Assembly (NCBI GenBank): GCA_014607495.2
Contig: CP053156.1
Location: 9,982,001-10,046,000, forward strand
Source of the DNA: Carposina sasakii
Taxonomy: Eukaryota > Arthropoda > Insecta > Lepidoptera > Carposinidae
Direction: 5' to 3'
Length of the DNA: 64,000 nt
The stretch's first letter is position 1. Each line of letters starts with the position of its first letter. This document shows, piece after piece, positions 23,425 to 34,277 of this stretch. The position numbers and the translations under genes were made by a program. Under the pieces are notes generated by a model. It was not told the origin of the DNA, ran no database searches, and saw nothing but the letters and a program-made list of their open reading frames with translations.

Positions 23425-24432
23425 CTAGCACCATTGACAAATTTCTCGCGCTAAATCATTTAGATGAGGATACTTTATGCCACCCATGCGATTAACGTAA
23501 CTCAACGCCGTAGTGTTGTCAATACGTAATAAAATAGAACAGTTTCGGATATTACGTGCAAAGCATTTGAGTCCAAAAAATACTGCAAGCAACTCTAGAA
23601 AATTAATATGAAAATTTATTTCACTAGCTTTCCATTTCCCATTTATTCTTTGATTTTTACAAAATGCACCCCAGCCAGACCTGGATGCATCTGTAAAGAT
23701 CTCTAGTTCAAAACTACTCGATTTTAATGGGGTTGATGTCGATAAAATATTTTTTGACCACCATTCTAGGTCAGGCAATATTATAGATGAAGGACGAAAT
23801 TTGGCTTCGTATGTTTTATATATTTGTAATGCTAAGTATTTAATTTGCTCGAGACGTTTAGTGTAAACCCAGCCGTATTTAACTGCTGGGCATGCTGCAG
23901 TAAGGGTACCAATGAGACAAGCAAGATCTTTTATAGTGCATAATGGTAAGGATTGAAATTTCTTAACTATTTTTAGTATATATAATCTTTTATCCATAGG
24001 TAATGATAATGTCATGTCAAGAGTGTTATAAATAAAGCCCAGAAACTTTGTCTGTTGTAAAGGTCGTAACGAACTTTTTTCATAATTTATAACAAATCCT
24101 AAGCTTTCAAGTAGTGCCACTGTTTCCGTTACATTATATAAACATTCAGAATGTGTGTGGCCGATGCATAAAAGATCGTCTAGGTATATAACAGATATAA
24201 ATCTTTTGCCGCCGTTGGCTTTAGGAAATAATAATATTTTAGAGATAAATTGATCTGTCTGTGGCTCACACTTGTATATTGCACCTAAGTCTAATAAATT
24301 GTTAATTGCCTTAGACATATCACGCATTTCTGCTGTGGTAAAATTATTACAATAGGGTACACTATTTTGGTAAACTTTTTTCGAAAAAGGTATTTTGTAG
24401 CCATTTTTTATCCAGGAAAGAACTAATTTATT
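23425..24432 (-). pseudogene. DIRS reverse transcriptase-RNase H with deleted RT core
   Basis: RT landmarks: SKILLFPKANGGKRF and, directly after, VIYLDDLLCIGH with the YLDD motif. RNase H landmarks: EIFTDASRSGWGA and LRIDNTTALSYVNRMGG. In DIRS enzymes roughly a hundred residues, including the first catalytic Asp of RT, normally separate the KRF and YLDD blocks; here they are adjacent (about 24195), so the central palm is deleted. The frame opens upstream to about 24432, where AT-rich DNA interrupts it. It ends at a TAG at 23425-23427, beyond which the same frame continues into the recombinase. Confidence 0.8.
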
Positions 24433-24433
24433 A

Positions 24434-24500
24434 AATTATTATAAATTTTTTTATAAATATAATTTATAAATATAATTTTATTATAAATTATAAATTTTCA
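24434..24500. repeat. AT-only low-complexity insert
   Basis: A run of TTATAAAT-type units interrupting the coding part of the DIRS element between gag and RT. It contains almost no G or C and looks like microsatellite expansion or a filler insertion. Confidence 0.6.
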
Positions 24501-24607
24501 TCCAGTTATCATAAAAATATTGCAGGCGACCCGCATGTACCTGTTTATCTAATGTCGCGTGTAGGCTCGCTGCTGACTGCTCTGGTTCGAGTAGGCACGA
24601 GATCGTG

Positions 24608-25458
24608 TCAGTGTCGTCGTCGATGTGGCTCCGCGTCTGTATGATGTCGTTGTTCGTGGAAAGCCTCCGCCCCCCCCCCCCTGTTCCCTAATGTGTAACG
24701 AAGGGGGCGAATCTCGTTTCCCGGAAGGCGAGATCTTGAAGTGGATGGGCCATTTGTATGTGCAGGTGCTGTCTTATGTGTCGGTTTCTTAATTTGTAGA
24801 CCTTGTCTGGAAATAGCCTTTGAGGCTTTTATGGTCTCCGATAGTTTATCACCAAAGAGCGTGCTGTCTCGTTCATGATCTTTGATTAATGGCGTAAAGG
24901 ATTTATCGAGGCAAGGTGTTATAAGTTTTGTTCTTAGCTCTGTTTCTATGTAATGTACGTCAGTCAAGATCCTGCAGCTATCCGACAGTACCTCTATTGC
25001 TTTTATCTTGTCATCTCCAAGGAGGAGTAATGTAATGGCTTTATTAATTGCTGTTATTCCAAGCCCTAATTGGTCTTGCTTTAACTGAATATTTTTATCG
25101 CGATTTTTTGTGATATCAGATACAGCAGCTTTTATTTCGGCGTTTAATGTCGGTGCTTTTAGTAATTGACAATTTTCAGGTACCTGGTATTTTTTAAGCA
25201 ATTTTTCCTTTGGGTCTTTATTTAGTCCCTTCGCTAATATAGGCAACCAGCGTTGTGCCAGAGTGTGGTGAATTTTTTCACCAAACATCGGTTGCTCGTC
25301 CGTTGTATCATCCAACGCTAATAAAAGCTCCGGGTCGAGGTCAGGTGTCTCGTTTTGAGCTTCCGGGGTTATATTAACTTCTACCGGAGTATTTTCCAGT
25401 TTCTCTTGGGACTCTGTTGCTGAGGTGTATTGAATTACATCATCTTGTGCGGTTCCGT
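24608..25458 (-). CDS. DIRS gag-like protein, exon 2
   Basis: The main part of the element's first ORF, presumed to bind its RNA. No catalytic motif is seen. The protein is acidic at first (DLDPELLLALDD), then charged and helical, with a basic, Ser/Pro-rich tail (STSRSRLPG) and a histidine/arginine-rich end. Its longest frame appears to begin at 25315, but that codon is TTG; the frame is open further upstream to 25458, where TTGTTCTAG forms a plausible splice acceptor. It continues exon 1 (26076-26208) in the correct phase. A run of 12 C at 24670-24681 (G on the coding strand) may change the frame near the end. Confidence 0.6.
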
Positions 25459-26075
25459 CTAGAACAATTATATGTGAATTTTATTTTATATATCATTGAA
25501 TATCTGACTATACACACTATATTCTGAATACCGTCGTGTTGACCCGCAGTCAACCTCCCGGTTAATTTTTTGCATCATGTTAAACCTTCGTGATACCCTC
25601 ATTGTGATATCCTCCAGGTTAACTTAAAGATGCTTATTCTGAATACCGTCGTGTTGACCCGCAGTCAACCTCCCGGTTAATTTTATGCATCATGTTAAAC
25701 CTTCGTGATACCCTCATTGTGATATCCTCCAGGTTAACTTAAAGATGCTTATTCTGAATACCGTCGTGTTGACCCGCAGTCAACCTCCCGGTTAATTTTA
25801 TGCATCATGTTAAACCTTCGTGATACCCTCATTGTGATATCTTCCAGGTTAACTTAAAGATGCTTATTCTGAATACCGTCGTGTTGACCCGCAGTCAACC
25901 TCCCGGTTAATTTTTATGCATCATGTTAAACCTTCGTGATACCCTCATTGTGATATCCTCCAGGGTAACTTAAAGATGCTTATTTTAGTTCACAAAAAAA
26001 TTATACAGAACTTGTCTTAGAACATTTTGACTCGTGTACAAGAATATTTAATAAGAGATCATTATATTTTCTTAC
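25459..26075 (-). other. Predicted intron inside the DIRS gag gene
   Basis: Donor GAAG/GTAAGAAAA at 26076/26075 and acceptor TTCTAG/ACGG at 25459/25458. Joining the two sides keeps the reading frame open through the junction codon. The intervening 617 bp have stops in all frames and contain the 4 x 115-bp tandem array. The prediction rests on splice-site wording and frame continuity only. Confidence 0.6.
25521..25982. repeat. Tandem array, four units of 115-116 bp
   Basis: Units start at 25521, 25636, 25751 and 25866 with ATTCTGAATACCGTCGTG and end with AACTTAAAGATGCTT. They differ at only a few positions (for example a T-run length and CAGGTTAAC against CAGGGTAAC). Each unit carries a small inverted repeat, GTTGAC CCGCA GTCAAC. 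The array lies wholly inside the predicted gag intron. Confidence 0.9.
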
Positions 26076-26208
26076 CTTCATTTTCCTCAGAATCTGACGA
26101 TGACGAATAAAGAATCACTCTAGTTCGCTTCTTGTTTTGGCTTTCTTTTAATTTCTTAATTTTTTTAAAGTAATAGTTAATTTCACTAGAAGCTTTGCGT
26201 TTAGGCAT
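26076..26208 (-). CDS. DIRS gag-like protein, exon 1
   Basis: Starts with an ATG at 26206-26208 and encodes 44 residues plus one base. The peptide begins MPKRKASSE, has a lysine-rich stretch (FKKIKKLKESQNKKR) and a serine/acid run (SSSSDSEENE). A basic N-terminus suits an RNA-binding or nuclear protein; that is inference. It ends at a good splice donor (GTAAGA), and its final base plus AC from exon 2 makes an in-frame Asp codon. Confidence 0.55.
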
Positions 26209-26300
26209 GTTCTTAATACTCTGATAATAAATTTGAAAAATAGAATAAACTAAACTATAATACTAGAATTGAAAACGTGTGCTCGTTGCCGCGCACAAAA

Positions 26301-26453
26301 AAAGAATGAAGGAAATTATCGGTAGACTAGGAATAGTGTCGTAGGTTGTAGGGTAGTTCTGTTTTCGAATTACCCACTCTGAAATTGTGCGAAGTTGCCA
26401 GTACAATAAAAGTACTACTACATGTGTTAAAAATATATCAAAGAATGAAACGT
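26301..26453 (-). repeat. DIRS inverted terminal repeat, 5' side
   Basis: Reverse complement of 21570-21722. It extends outward through 26466 with sequence found again in the internal complementary region. Directly inside lies about 90 bp of likely 5' leader before the ATG at 26208. Confidence 0.8.
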
Positions 26454-26466
26454 ACGAAATGTAATT

Positions 26467-27639
26467 ATGTTATAGAGTCTATGGTGTCGTCACCTCAGCT
26501 CATCACGAAGGTCAGAAAGTGCATCATAATAAATTGATCTATGCTGCAGGTCCGTGTTTAAAACATGCTATTTTTATACAGTGTAAATAGGTACTTACTT
26601 GTATTTGCTTGTGCTCATTGTACCTGCCGTGCATACCTGTGCATGTTACATACCATAGTAAAAATTATACTTTCCTATCTATTACAGGGGGAGAGCTTCT
26701 TTGCAAATCATAATTTAAAAAAGGAATGAGGATAAGCATTAGAAACAACATCAGCAGCGCCGCATGGAAAATAGAAAACCTATTGGTGCGCCAGCTACCG
26801 TCCGAACTATGTTCCCTTCCCTGGACCCACTCAAAAATACAGAATACTTAAAGTTGTACCACTCAAATCGCCTGGAATTTCAGCATCATCGGTACATCTG
26901 GATCAAGGAATTTATGGGCCTTAAGTTGGGATCCTGAAAGAATCCATATTCATAAAACCACCCATGACTTCGTCCGCGCAAATCTAATAATTGCTGTTAT
27001 CTCCCGTTTCTTTATCACAAAAGGAAGCCACGGTCTACATATCGCTTTTCGCTTCGCATCATCGCATCAACGCTGCTAAGCGTTAGCAAATCAGCCAGGG
27101 CATGTTATTGTATCTACATATAATAGATAATGATTTATTGAAAATTTTATATTTGCGGCGTTGAATATAAACGTAAGTAAAACGGAGAAAAACGATTTTT
27201 TTTTCGCATAATCCCGATGGGCCATACCACCCGAATCCATTCGAGGTCCGCTCGGATGTCGAATTATTATCCCGTATCGGAAACTTTAATCCCACGAACT
27301 GTTTTATTTCCCTGTCACGCTCTCTCGCATATTATGTAAATTATCCCCAATTCCCCACTAATACCTACGCGGATGCGGAAACTTGGCATTTTTTTTACCT
27401 ACTGAAATACTATTAGGTAATTTACAATTTAATTTCATCTAACGGACAGCTCTCCAAGCTGAAGTACTTTCCACTAGAGACCACCAATCAATTTCGTTGG
27501 TCCATGATTTTAATGAATTTGATTGACGGATATTAAACGCATTCATAGCAAGTAACGTAGCATAAATTGAGCATAGCTGCATCCAGCTGCATCTCTGGTG
27601 GAAAAGCAGCCTAAACATTTTATAAAATGACAGACTACC
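26467..27639. other. No gene recognised
   Basis: Unique DNA. The GC-richer block at 27200-27320 (CCCGATGGGCCATACC, CATTCGAGGTCCGCTCGG) might be conserved noncoding DNA. A minus-strand frame at 27083-27295 has no domain, and I do not call it. Confidence 0.3.
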
Positions 27640-27642
27640 TAA

Positions 27643-27868
27643 GGGCTCGTACATATAAAGAAGAAACGATGGCACGTTGCGATGTAAAGTTGCTTGCTCG
27701 CGGTAGATTCCCAAGATACGTGAAACGATACCGCGTAGTATCACGATATTATGTGTCGCGTCGTGTCGTACCGGTTAACGTTTCATTACAATTTACTACG
27801 AGCAAACGAAATAATGCCTCGTCTCGTAGTACGATGCGACTTCGTATCGTTTTTATGTGTACGATCCC
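27643..27868. mobile_element. 226-bp MITE, PIF/Harbinger-like
   Basis: Ends GGGCTCGTACATATAAA and TTTTATGTGTACGATCCC are imperfect inverted repeats of about 30 bp. TAA lies on both sides (27640-27642 and 27869-27871), again fitting the TWA rule. It is related in style, but not in sequence, to the 219-bp family. Confidence 0.6.
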
Positions 27869-28011
27869 TAACCAAGATGCGTATATCGTACATTAGGTAA
27901 CCTACCTACATTGTTGTGCAACGTGTTTCTATTTAAATTACTGAATCTTTAAATACGGGGCAAAGGCTATTGTCGTTTGTCTTTAAAAATCCTTGACTTT
28001 TCAATACTATA

Positions 28012-28254
28012 CAGGGTGTAACAAAAGGGGTATGTTAAGCAAAAGGCTATGTAAATGGCTCACTAAAAGGAATCCACAAGATTTGAGACTCAAAATCACA
28101 TGTTTATTTTTCCAGATAGTATGGAGAATTCCTGAACAACTCACGACTGTTCATACAATCTTGAAAAATAAACATGTGATTTTGAGTCTCAACTTTTGGA
28201 AATAGGTTCTCTATAGTGGGCTTTTCGCTTAACATACACTTTTGTTACATCATG
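28012..28254. mobile_element. Fold-back MITE of the CAGGGTGTAAC family, copy 1
   Basis: 243 bp, almost all of it two inverted arms: CAGGGTGTAACAAAAGGGG at left and CTTTTGTTACATCATG at right, with CACATGTTTATTTTTCCAG near the centre of the left arm and its complement in the right. TATA lies on both sides (28008-28011 and 28255-28258). It would fold into one long hairpin. Confidence 0.75.
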
Positions 28255-28258
28255 TATA

Positions 28259-30776
28259 AAGTGTCTATTTAGTTTTTTTAATGTTTCTAAACTTGTATAT
28301 TTATGTTAGTTTTTAAATCTTAATATATGTACACCTACGTATTTAAACCCTTTAAATCTCAAACATGCGCGTGCGGGTCAGTCCTATGTAATTACCAATA
28401 ATCCTGTTCACTACACTTTTCCAAATATAAAATTGATAAGTTTAAAATTCAAAAGAAACCAATACAGAATAAAATAATCCATCCCACCCAAATAAAAAAG
28501 CAAACATAATCTCGATACACGAAATACTGTTGAAAAAAATCTGGTAATAAGCCCTATGCAAATGAGGACATTTACGTGAGGCAGTGGACACGAAAATTAA
28601 GCAAAAACGCTAGCATTTCCATACGGATATATATTCGGCTGCAAAAGGCCGGGTTTCCAAGGGAATATGCTAATCTTGTTAATTAGAGTCTGGTGTCCTT
28701 CCGCTGTGGAGAAAAATGCGTGGCTGCCACTGAGTTATGGGCAGCATTAATATTGTCCGCACTTCCGACTGCCAACCGCCTATTTTCCTTCTAAAGCTGC
28801 CCATTCCAAATCACTGCAGTTAATTGGCAATGTCATTTAAGTTAAGCGAATTGCTCGCCATGATGTCTGATCTAACACTTATTATTATTAAGCCTGAATT
28901 ATAATTAAATTTCTACAGATATCTGTATCTCTGAATGAAGCTGTTTCTTTAGTTGTCTAATCATTGTCAGTTTGAATTTTCTGTTTCAAATCTTGTATTT
29001 AAAGTCATATTATTTTGGGCTTATAATAATAATATAAATTTTATTTAAGAAAATTGATTTCCATATTTGTATTAGTAAAAGTCTTAACATATGTTTGTAA
29101 GTAATTGCGAACATTACATAATTAAATTGAATTGATGAAATTATATTAAAAAGTAACTGAAACAAATAAAATAAATCAATTTAAATTAAACTAAATCAGA
29201 TTTCAATCAAATTAAACTAAATAATAAAAATAAAAATTAAAACAAATAAAAAATTAATTAAAATTAAGTATAATTTTATTAAAGATTATCCTATTTCCAA
29301 TAGTCTTATCGAGTATTTCTACCTGTCTTATAAAAATATACCCCTGCTGTCACCTGTGTAGGTTTATACCATACAGTGCCTTTTCAAAGTGCTGATCAGT
29401 TTTCTTCCGCTACCAAGCAAAAACCAAGAATATACGAAGAATTCCACTCATGCATGTGATGGATCTATTTATAGAGTAAGTTTTAAGAAAAGCACAATTG
29501 GCTCAATTGTTTAAGTGTTATTGAGTGTGCAGTTGTGTGTAGTATTTACTAGGTAATATACCTACCTAAATATTTACTTCAGAGTAAACATTAATCTTTT
29601 ATATAATATATTCTTATTATTTTTGTACAAATTTGTCATTATAGAAATTGCAGTCGGGTATAAATCTATCTATAGGTACATATTACACATGTAGCTATAA
29701 TGATGTATCAATTCAGATAGATTCATTCCCTATTGAATTAGTATTTGTACCTACTACATTTTTTTCTTCGGAAGTATTATAAGGATTATAGCTAGTATTA
29801 CTTAAGATAAGGCATTTATTTTAATGCCTGCCCCCTGGGTAAAGCAGTAATATCTTGATGATGATAACATTATAACCTATTATTGCAACCTTTGGAATTT
29901 GGAATTTAAGAGGAGGCAGACCTTATTTAGCATCTTTTTGATGAAATATGCTGAAACGGGTGCATGTTTGTTTAATGTGAGACTATTACACTATATTCTT
30001 AGTACCCTTAACTATGTCATGTAAAGCCAAAAACATGATTTAATGATTTTCGCTCGATAGTTTTGTTTTTTGAAATCGACATGTTTTTTAGTCATTTTTA
30101 CTTTTATTTCGGCTATTACATGAGGTAAGCGTTTTAAATAAATTCGGATGTCAAGATAATAATGATAGTAAACTTTTGTAAAGCCAAAATTAAAAAACAA
30201 TCATAATTGAACACACAATTAATAAAAATCTTTTTGAGACTTACGCTCTTTACTTCTGAGCTCAATCAGTTGTTTAGCGTGCAAGCGATATTCTACTCTA
30301 ATGCTTACAGAAAAGCGTTAAATAGTAACTTCGTGCCCGCTGACGCTCAGTACCGCGCTGTGCGCCGACGACGTAGGGTCTATGTCGCTTTCGCCCACGG
30401 CAGTGGCATTTTTTATTATCTTGCGGTGTAGGTATTACTCGATTGAGTTCGGACTAATGGGAAATAAAACTAAAAAATATGTTTCCAAAAGGAAGATGGC
30501 TCAAGGAACCACGTTTTTATAATATTTCCTTTACCTCTGATCTGAATATATGTAAGTTATTAGTCTCTACATACTTATAGTAATAGAGTAAAGTACATCA
30601 CCAGCATGTAATTTAAGGTCCGCTTCTAAAATTCTAGTGGTATAGTTTGCATAGATACTGAATGAGTCTTGCTGCGTGTGTTTCCAAAAGTTCAAACTAT
30701 AAAATTAATAACGGCTATTGTAATATATTCTAAATATCAAAATATTTCTACGACTACAAGAATAGACTAATTTATA
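28259..30776. other. Unique DNA, partly low-complexity
   Basis: No gene recognised. Bases 28560-28870 are a GC-richer island with TTAATTAG and ATATGCTAAT motifs that looks like regulatory DNA. Bases 29140-29290 are an A/T-only low-complexity run. Confidence 0.3.
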
Positions 30777-31036
30777 CAGGGTGTAACAAATGGGGTATGT
30801 TAAGCGAAAAGTTATGTAAATAGCCCACTATAGAGAACCTATTTCCAAAATTTCAGACTCGAAATCACATGTTCATTTTTCCAGATAGTATGGAGAATTG
30901 CTACACAACTCAGGAATATTCATACAATCTTGAAAAATAAACATGTGATTTCGAGTCTCAAATTTTGGAAATAGGTTCTCTATAGTGGGCTATTTACATA
31001 GCTTTTCGCTTAACATACTCTTTCTGTTACAGCCTG
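30777..31036. mobile_element. Fold-back MITE of the CAGGGTGTAAC family, copy 2
   Basis: 260 bp with near-perfect arms of over 100 bp; the left arm includes TATGTTAAGCGAAAAG and GAGAACCTATTTCCAAAATT, both repeated inverted in the right arm. TATA lies on both sides. Same orientation as copy 1. Confidence 0.8.
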
Positions 31037-32329
31037 TATAAAGAAAACAACCCGATAGCGTAAAAATATCCTTATTATTCTTATTCATATTCTTTATTGT
31101 ACACACACATAGATAAAAAATAACACAATTAAAATAAATATTGTACAGAGGCGAGCTTATCTCTATAAGAGATCTCTTCCAGCTAACCCGATCAAATAAA
31201 AAATAAAAATACATATCACAGAACAGGTAAAACACATGTGCACAGAGGAAGAAAAAAAGACAGATAACAAAAAATAAACAAATACTATACATACGAATTT
31301 TCATACATATTCCATAATAACCTACTAACTTCAGAGAGACAAGTAGTGCTCCTTAAGTCTCTTCTTAAAAATGCCGATGGTACGACAATCCCAAATATTA
31401 AACCAGTCTCACGATTAAGACGAATCTAATGATACCTCCTTAGATGAAATCACGTCACTGGATACCTCTCAAGCTCAAACACGACTAGCCATTTACGCCC
31501 TAGAGCGGGCCAAAGAAATATACGTACCTACGTACATATACAGGATGTTTTTAATAAATATTTATTGCATGCTTTCCTTTACCTTTCCTTTTACAGGTAA
31601 TCTGATTACCTAAATTATGGAAAGTTACACTTGTATGATTTTTCTTAAATATTATATTAGATATTTCATCACTAACAAAAGACGTCAGAGATGTCTGGTG
31701 TACTTTGAACGTAATACCATGTAAATCTATGTGCCTATTTATTTTTAAAACCTTCTACACCTAATCTCGAGTAAAACTTCTTCCTCTCTTCACTATGGCA
31801 TTGTCCCCTGTCTTAGGCCAGTCTCTTTCAACGATGTCCAGCTTTTTTCCTGCTATGTGACCATCGATGCGAACCTCGGGTATTAAAACAAATAAAATAT
31901 TTCATTCATTCATTACAATACTGGGAACATACTCACCATATCGTTACTTGAAGCAATTTAAATACATACATATCACTAGAGATGGTTATAAATAATATGC
32001 CTCTATCTAACTAATGCACTCACACAAAGATGGTTATATGAAAGTAAGTAGTAGTTGTCTCTGCTGATGCGGGGCGATGCACTTACTGTATAATATACAA
32101 ACAAACAAACAATCAAAGTTTACCTCTTCATAATATTAGTATAGATTAGCTGCATCTCCTTCCGTGTCGTGACAAGGAACCTAGGACATTCTTTCAGGCG
32201 ATAGGGTAGCAGCTGGTCACTGATCTGTAACTTCGACCTCGATATACTAAAGGGGGCTGTGTGATCAACTGATCACCGTTGTGATCCTGTAGTACTGGCA
32301 ATGCGTATGCATATGTAGTATTTTTTAGG
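31037..32329. other. No gene recognised; scattered repeat scraps
   Basis: Bases 32055-32230 resemble 46310-46430 (CTGATGCGGGG, GCATCTCCTTCCGTG, GGACATTCTTTCAGGCGATA), so both are fragments of one dispersed repeat. A minus-strand frame at 30990-31304 overlaps the MITE and is not a gene. Confidence 0.35.
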
Positions 32330-32640
32330 ATGTGATCGTCCTTGGCGCAAAAATACGCTTTGGGTTGCGGGCCTTAGGGTAACCCCCGTGCCCGGGCAAA
32401 ATTCTCGGCGCGCGCCAAGGCGCCGGTAACTTCAGTGGCCCTTAAAAGGGGCCACATGGGTTAGAGAGTCTGACTCATTTGGAAAGGGAAAGATGCGGCT
32501 GGCCGGGAGGACGCGGGCCGGGCTAGTCGACCCCTGATTTTACCAGGGTGCATCCGGCCACTTGAGCTGCCACTGCCGCCGACCAGTTCGCGAAAGAAGA
32601 GGAAGAAGAAGAAGAAAAGGAAGGTAAGGTAGGTACCATT
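32330..32640. repeat. GC-rich retroelement-like fragment with (GAA)n tail
   Basis: An abrupt GC-rich block (GGTAACCCCCGTGCCCGG, GGCGCGCGCCAAGGCGCC, GCTAGTCGACCCCTG) ending in a GAAGAAGAAG tail. The composition jump and the simple 3' tail suggest a LINE 3' end. I cannot name the family. Confidence 0.4.
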
Positions 32641-33323
32641 TTACTGACTATTAGGTAGGTATTGACTTCAAACAAGTGTTTTAACTGCGGGTTCTATACA
32701 AATAATATCTTCGTCTACCTATACGATGTAAACACGCGAGCAAGTTATAGTTGCGTGCCAATTACGTTGGTACTTATTTGACTTGTTATCCTAACGGTGC
32801 CATTTTCTACTGTTATTTTTTTATAAACGTAATAAGTACTTTGTTTTATCCTTTAAAATATTAATACCAAACAAATAGTGCTTTCATATTTGTTGTTTGT
32901 TATTCTTTATAACCTGAGCAATCAATGGCATATAAATTATAGAACCGAAATAGGTGCTATACAAAAATTTTATATTTATATTGATCTCTCATTAAACCAA
33001 GTAAGAAATTATTTATAAAAGGTACTTACTATATTTTCAAGCCTTGTTCTCATTTCATCGCAAAAGTTCAGAGGCAGATTAAGCTCCAACTCAATATCCA
33101 TTTGTTAATTATTTACAGATAGGTACTCTGAATTTATTAAATGAAGATTGAAATGGGCAGATTTATGGACATTTTGTTTTAAAATGAAACTTGTTGATTA
33201 CTTAAAAATCGTTTAATTTCCACATTTTCCAAACCAAGCTTTTAGCACCCACCAATTTTGTCGTACCTACACATACTTTGTCCTTATAAAATTAAACCAT
33301 TCATCATTCTATTGAGCATTTTA
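32641..33323. other. Downstream flank of the first reductase gene
   Basis: AT-rich, with no second gene seen. Confidence 0.4.
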
Positions 33324-34277
33324 TCAGTCAGGTAACTTGAACTTAACTAATCTCTCTGACTCGGCAAATAACCTCTTGGCCGCGTCATAATCTTGGGATA
33401 ACTTTGATGGCTTTTTCTCTCTACAATTGCTGAAGTATCGTCCCGAAACGTCTGTTAGTTCTGGAGCAACAGCCAAGTAAATTGACGTCTGAGACGCCTC
33501 CCATACATTCTGGAACATAAACCCTATCCCATTCTCAACTAAGCTACGTATAAACTGATTTGGTATATTCCTAAATAGTCTTGTCGATGCTACTCCAGGA
33601 TGTAGAGCATTAACCGTCACACCGGTTCCTTTCAGCCTCTCACTTAACTCCAATGTCATTAAGTTTATAAATAACTTACTATTGGCGTACACTAAGTAGT
33701 CACTCCAGTATTTCTCCATATTCAAATTATCAAAGTCCATTATTCCGTATTTATGAATCAAGGACGACACATTAATTATTCTACTTGAGAACGATGATTT
33801 TAATAGTGGAATTAAAAGGCACGTCAGTAAGAATGTCCCGTAGTAGTTCACTTGCATTCCTATTTGAAGTCCGTCCTCAGTCCTATAATTCCCGAGTCCG
33901 CCGGCTCCTGCATTATTAATAAGAATGTCGAGGCGTTTTTCCGTCTTTATTATTGTGTTACAAAACTCTCGGACAGAACGCAAAGAAGCTAAATCTAGCT
34001 TCTGAAAGTGTACATCGGTATTGCCAGTGGCGGTGATAATGTCATTCTTCGCAGCTGTTCCTCGAGTCGCATTCCGACACGCTAGTATAACTTTAGCACC
34101 ACGATTAGCTAAGTCCTTGGCTGTCTCAAAGCCAATTCCACTGTTACCTCCAGTCACTATGACAACTTTGCCCACTAAGTTCGCACTCGACCTGCATCGT
34201 CCACACGTTAGTTTCTGGTATATTTTCACAAACACTACAGATGACACAATTAAGGTTATTAAAGTCCACAACACCAT
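33324..34277 (-). CDS. Short-chain dehydrogenase/reductase, retinol dehydrogenase 11-14-like (SDR-1)
   Basis: A 317-residue, single-exon NAD(P)-dependent oxidoreductase of the classical SDR family, most like vertebrate RDH11-14. By analogy it would reduce or oxidise retinoids or lipid aldehydes at the endoplasmic reticulum; the substrate is not deducible. Residues 2-20 form a hydrophobic N-terminal anchor (LWTLITLIVSSVVFVKI). The cofactor motif TGGNSGIG is at 42-49, LDLAS at 94-98, NNAG at 121-124, the catalytic Ser region VSS at 170-172 and YANSK at 197-201. Length is normal and no key residue is missing. Starts at an ATG at 34275-34277. It is the most diverged of three such genes on this strand. 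Confidence 0.9.
   Translation of the reverse strand: MVLWTLITLIVSSVVFVKIYQKLTCGRCRSSANLVGKVVIVTGGNSGIGFETAKDLANRGAKVILACRNATRGTAAKNDIITATGNTDVHFQKLDLASLRSVREFCNTIIKTEKRLDILINNAGAGGLGNYRTEDGLQIGMQVNYYGTFLLTCLLIPLLKSSFSSRIINVSSLIHKYGIMDFDNLNMEKYWSDYLVYANSKLFINLMTLELSERLKGTGVTVNALHPGVASTRLFRNIPNQFIRSLVENGIGFMFQNVWEASQTSIYLAVAPELTDVSGRYFSNCREKKPSKLSQDYDAAKRLFAESERLVKFKLPD

Larger units (their letters stand above)
21514..26466 (-). mobile_element. DIRS-type tyrosine-recombinase retrotransposon
   Basis: A 4.95-kb element reading right to left: gag, reverse transcriptase with RNase H, and tyrosine recombinase, with no protease or DDE integrase. Inverted terminal repeats of about 153 bp lie at 21570-21722 and 26301-26453. 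An internal complementary region at 21781-21899 matches the outer sequences of both ends (21514-21587 and 26418-26466), as expected for the circularising DIRS1 plan. No methyltransferase frame was seen. The coding part is broken by a deletion in RT, a stop at 23425-23427, a frameshift near 22715 and an AT-rich interruption upstream of RT. Confidence 0.85.

Noticed and set aside
25521..25982. A CRISPR-like repeat array
   Set aside because: The four units are contiguous 115-bp tandem repeats without unique spacers, in an animal genome and inside a retroelement.
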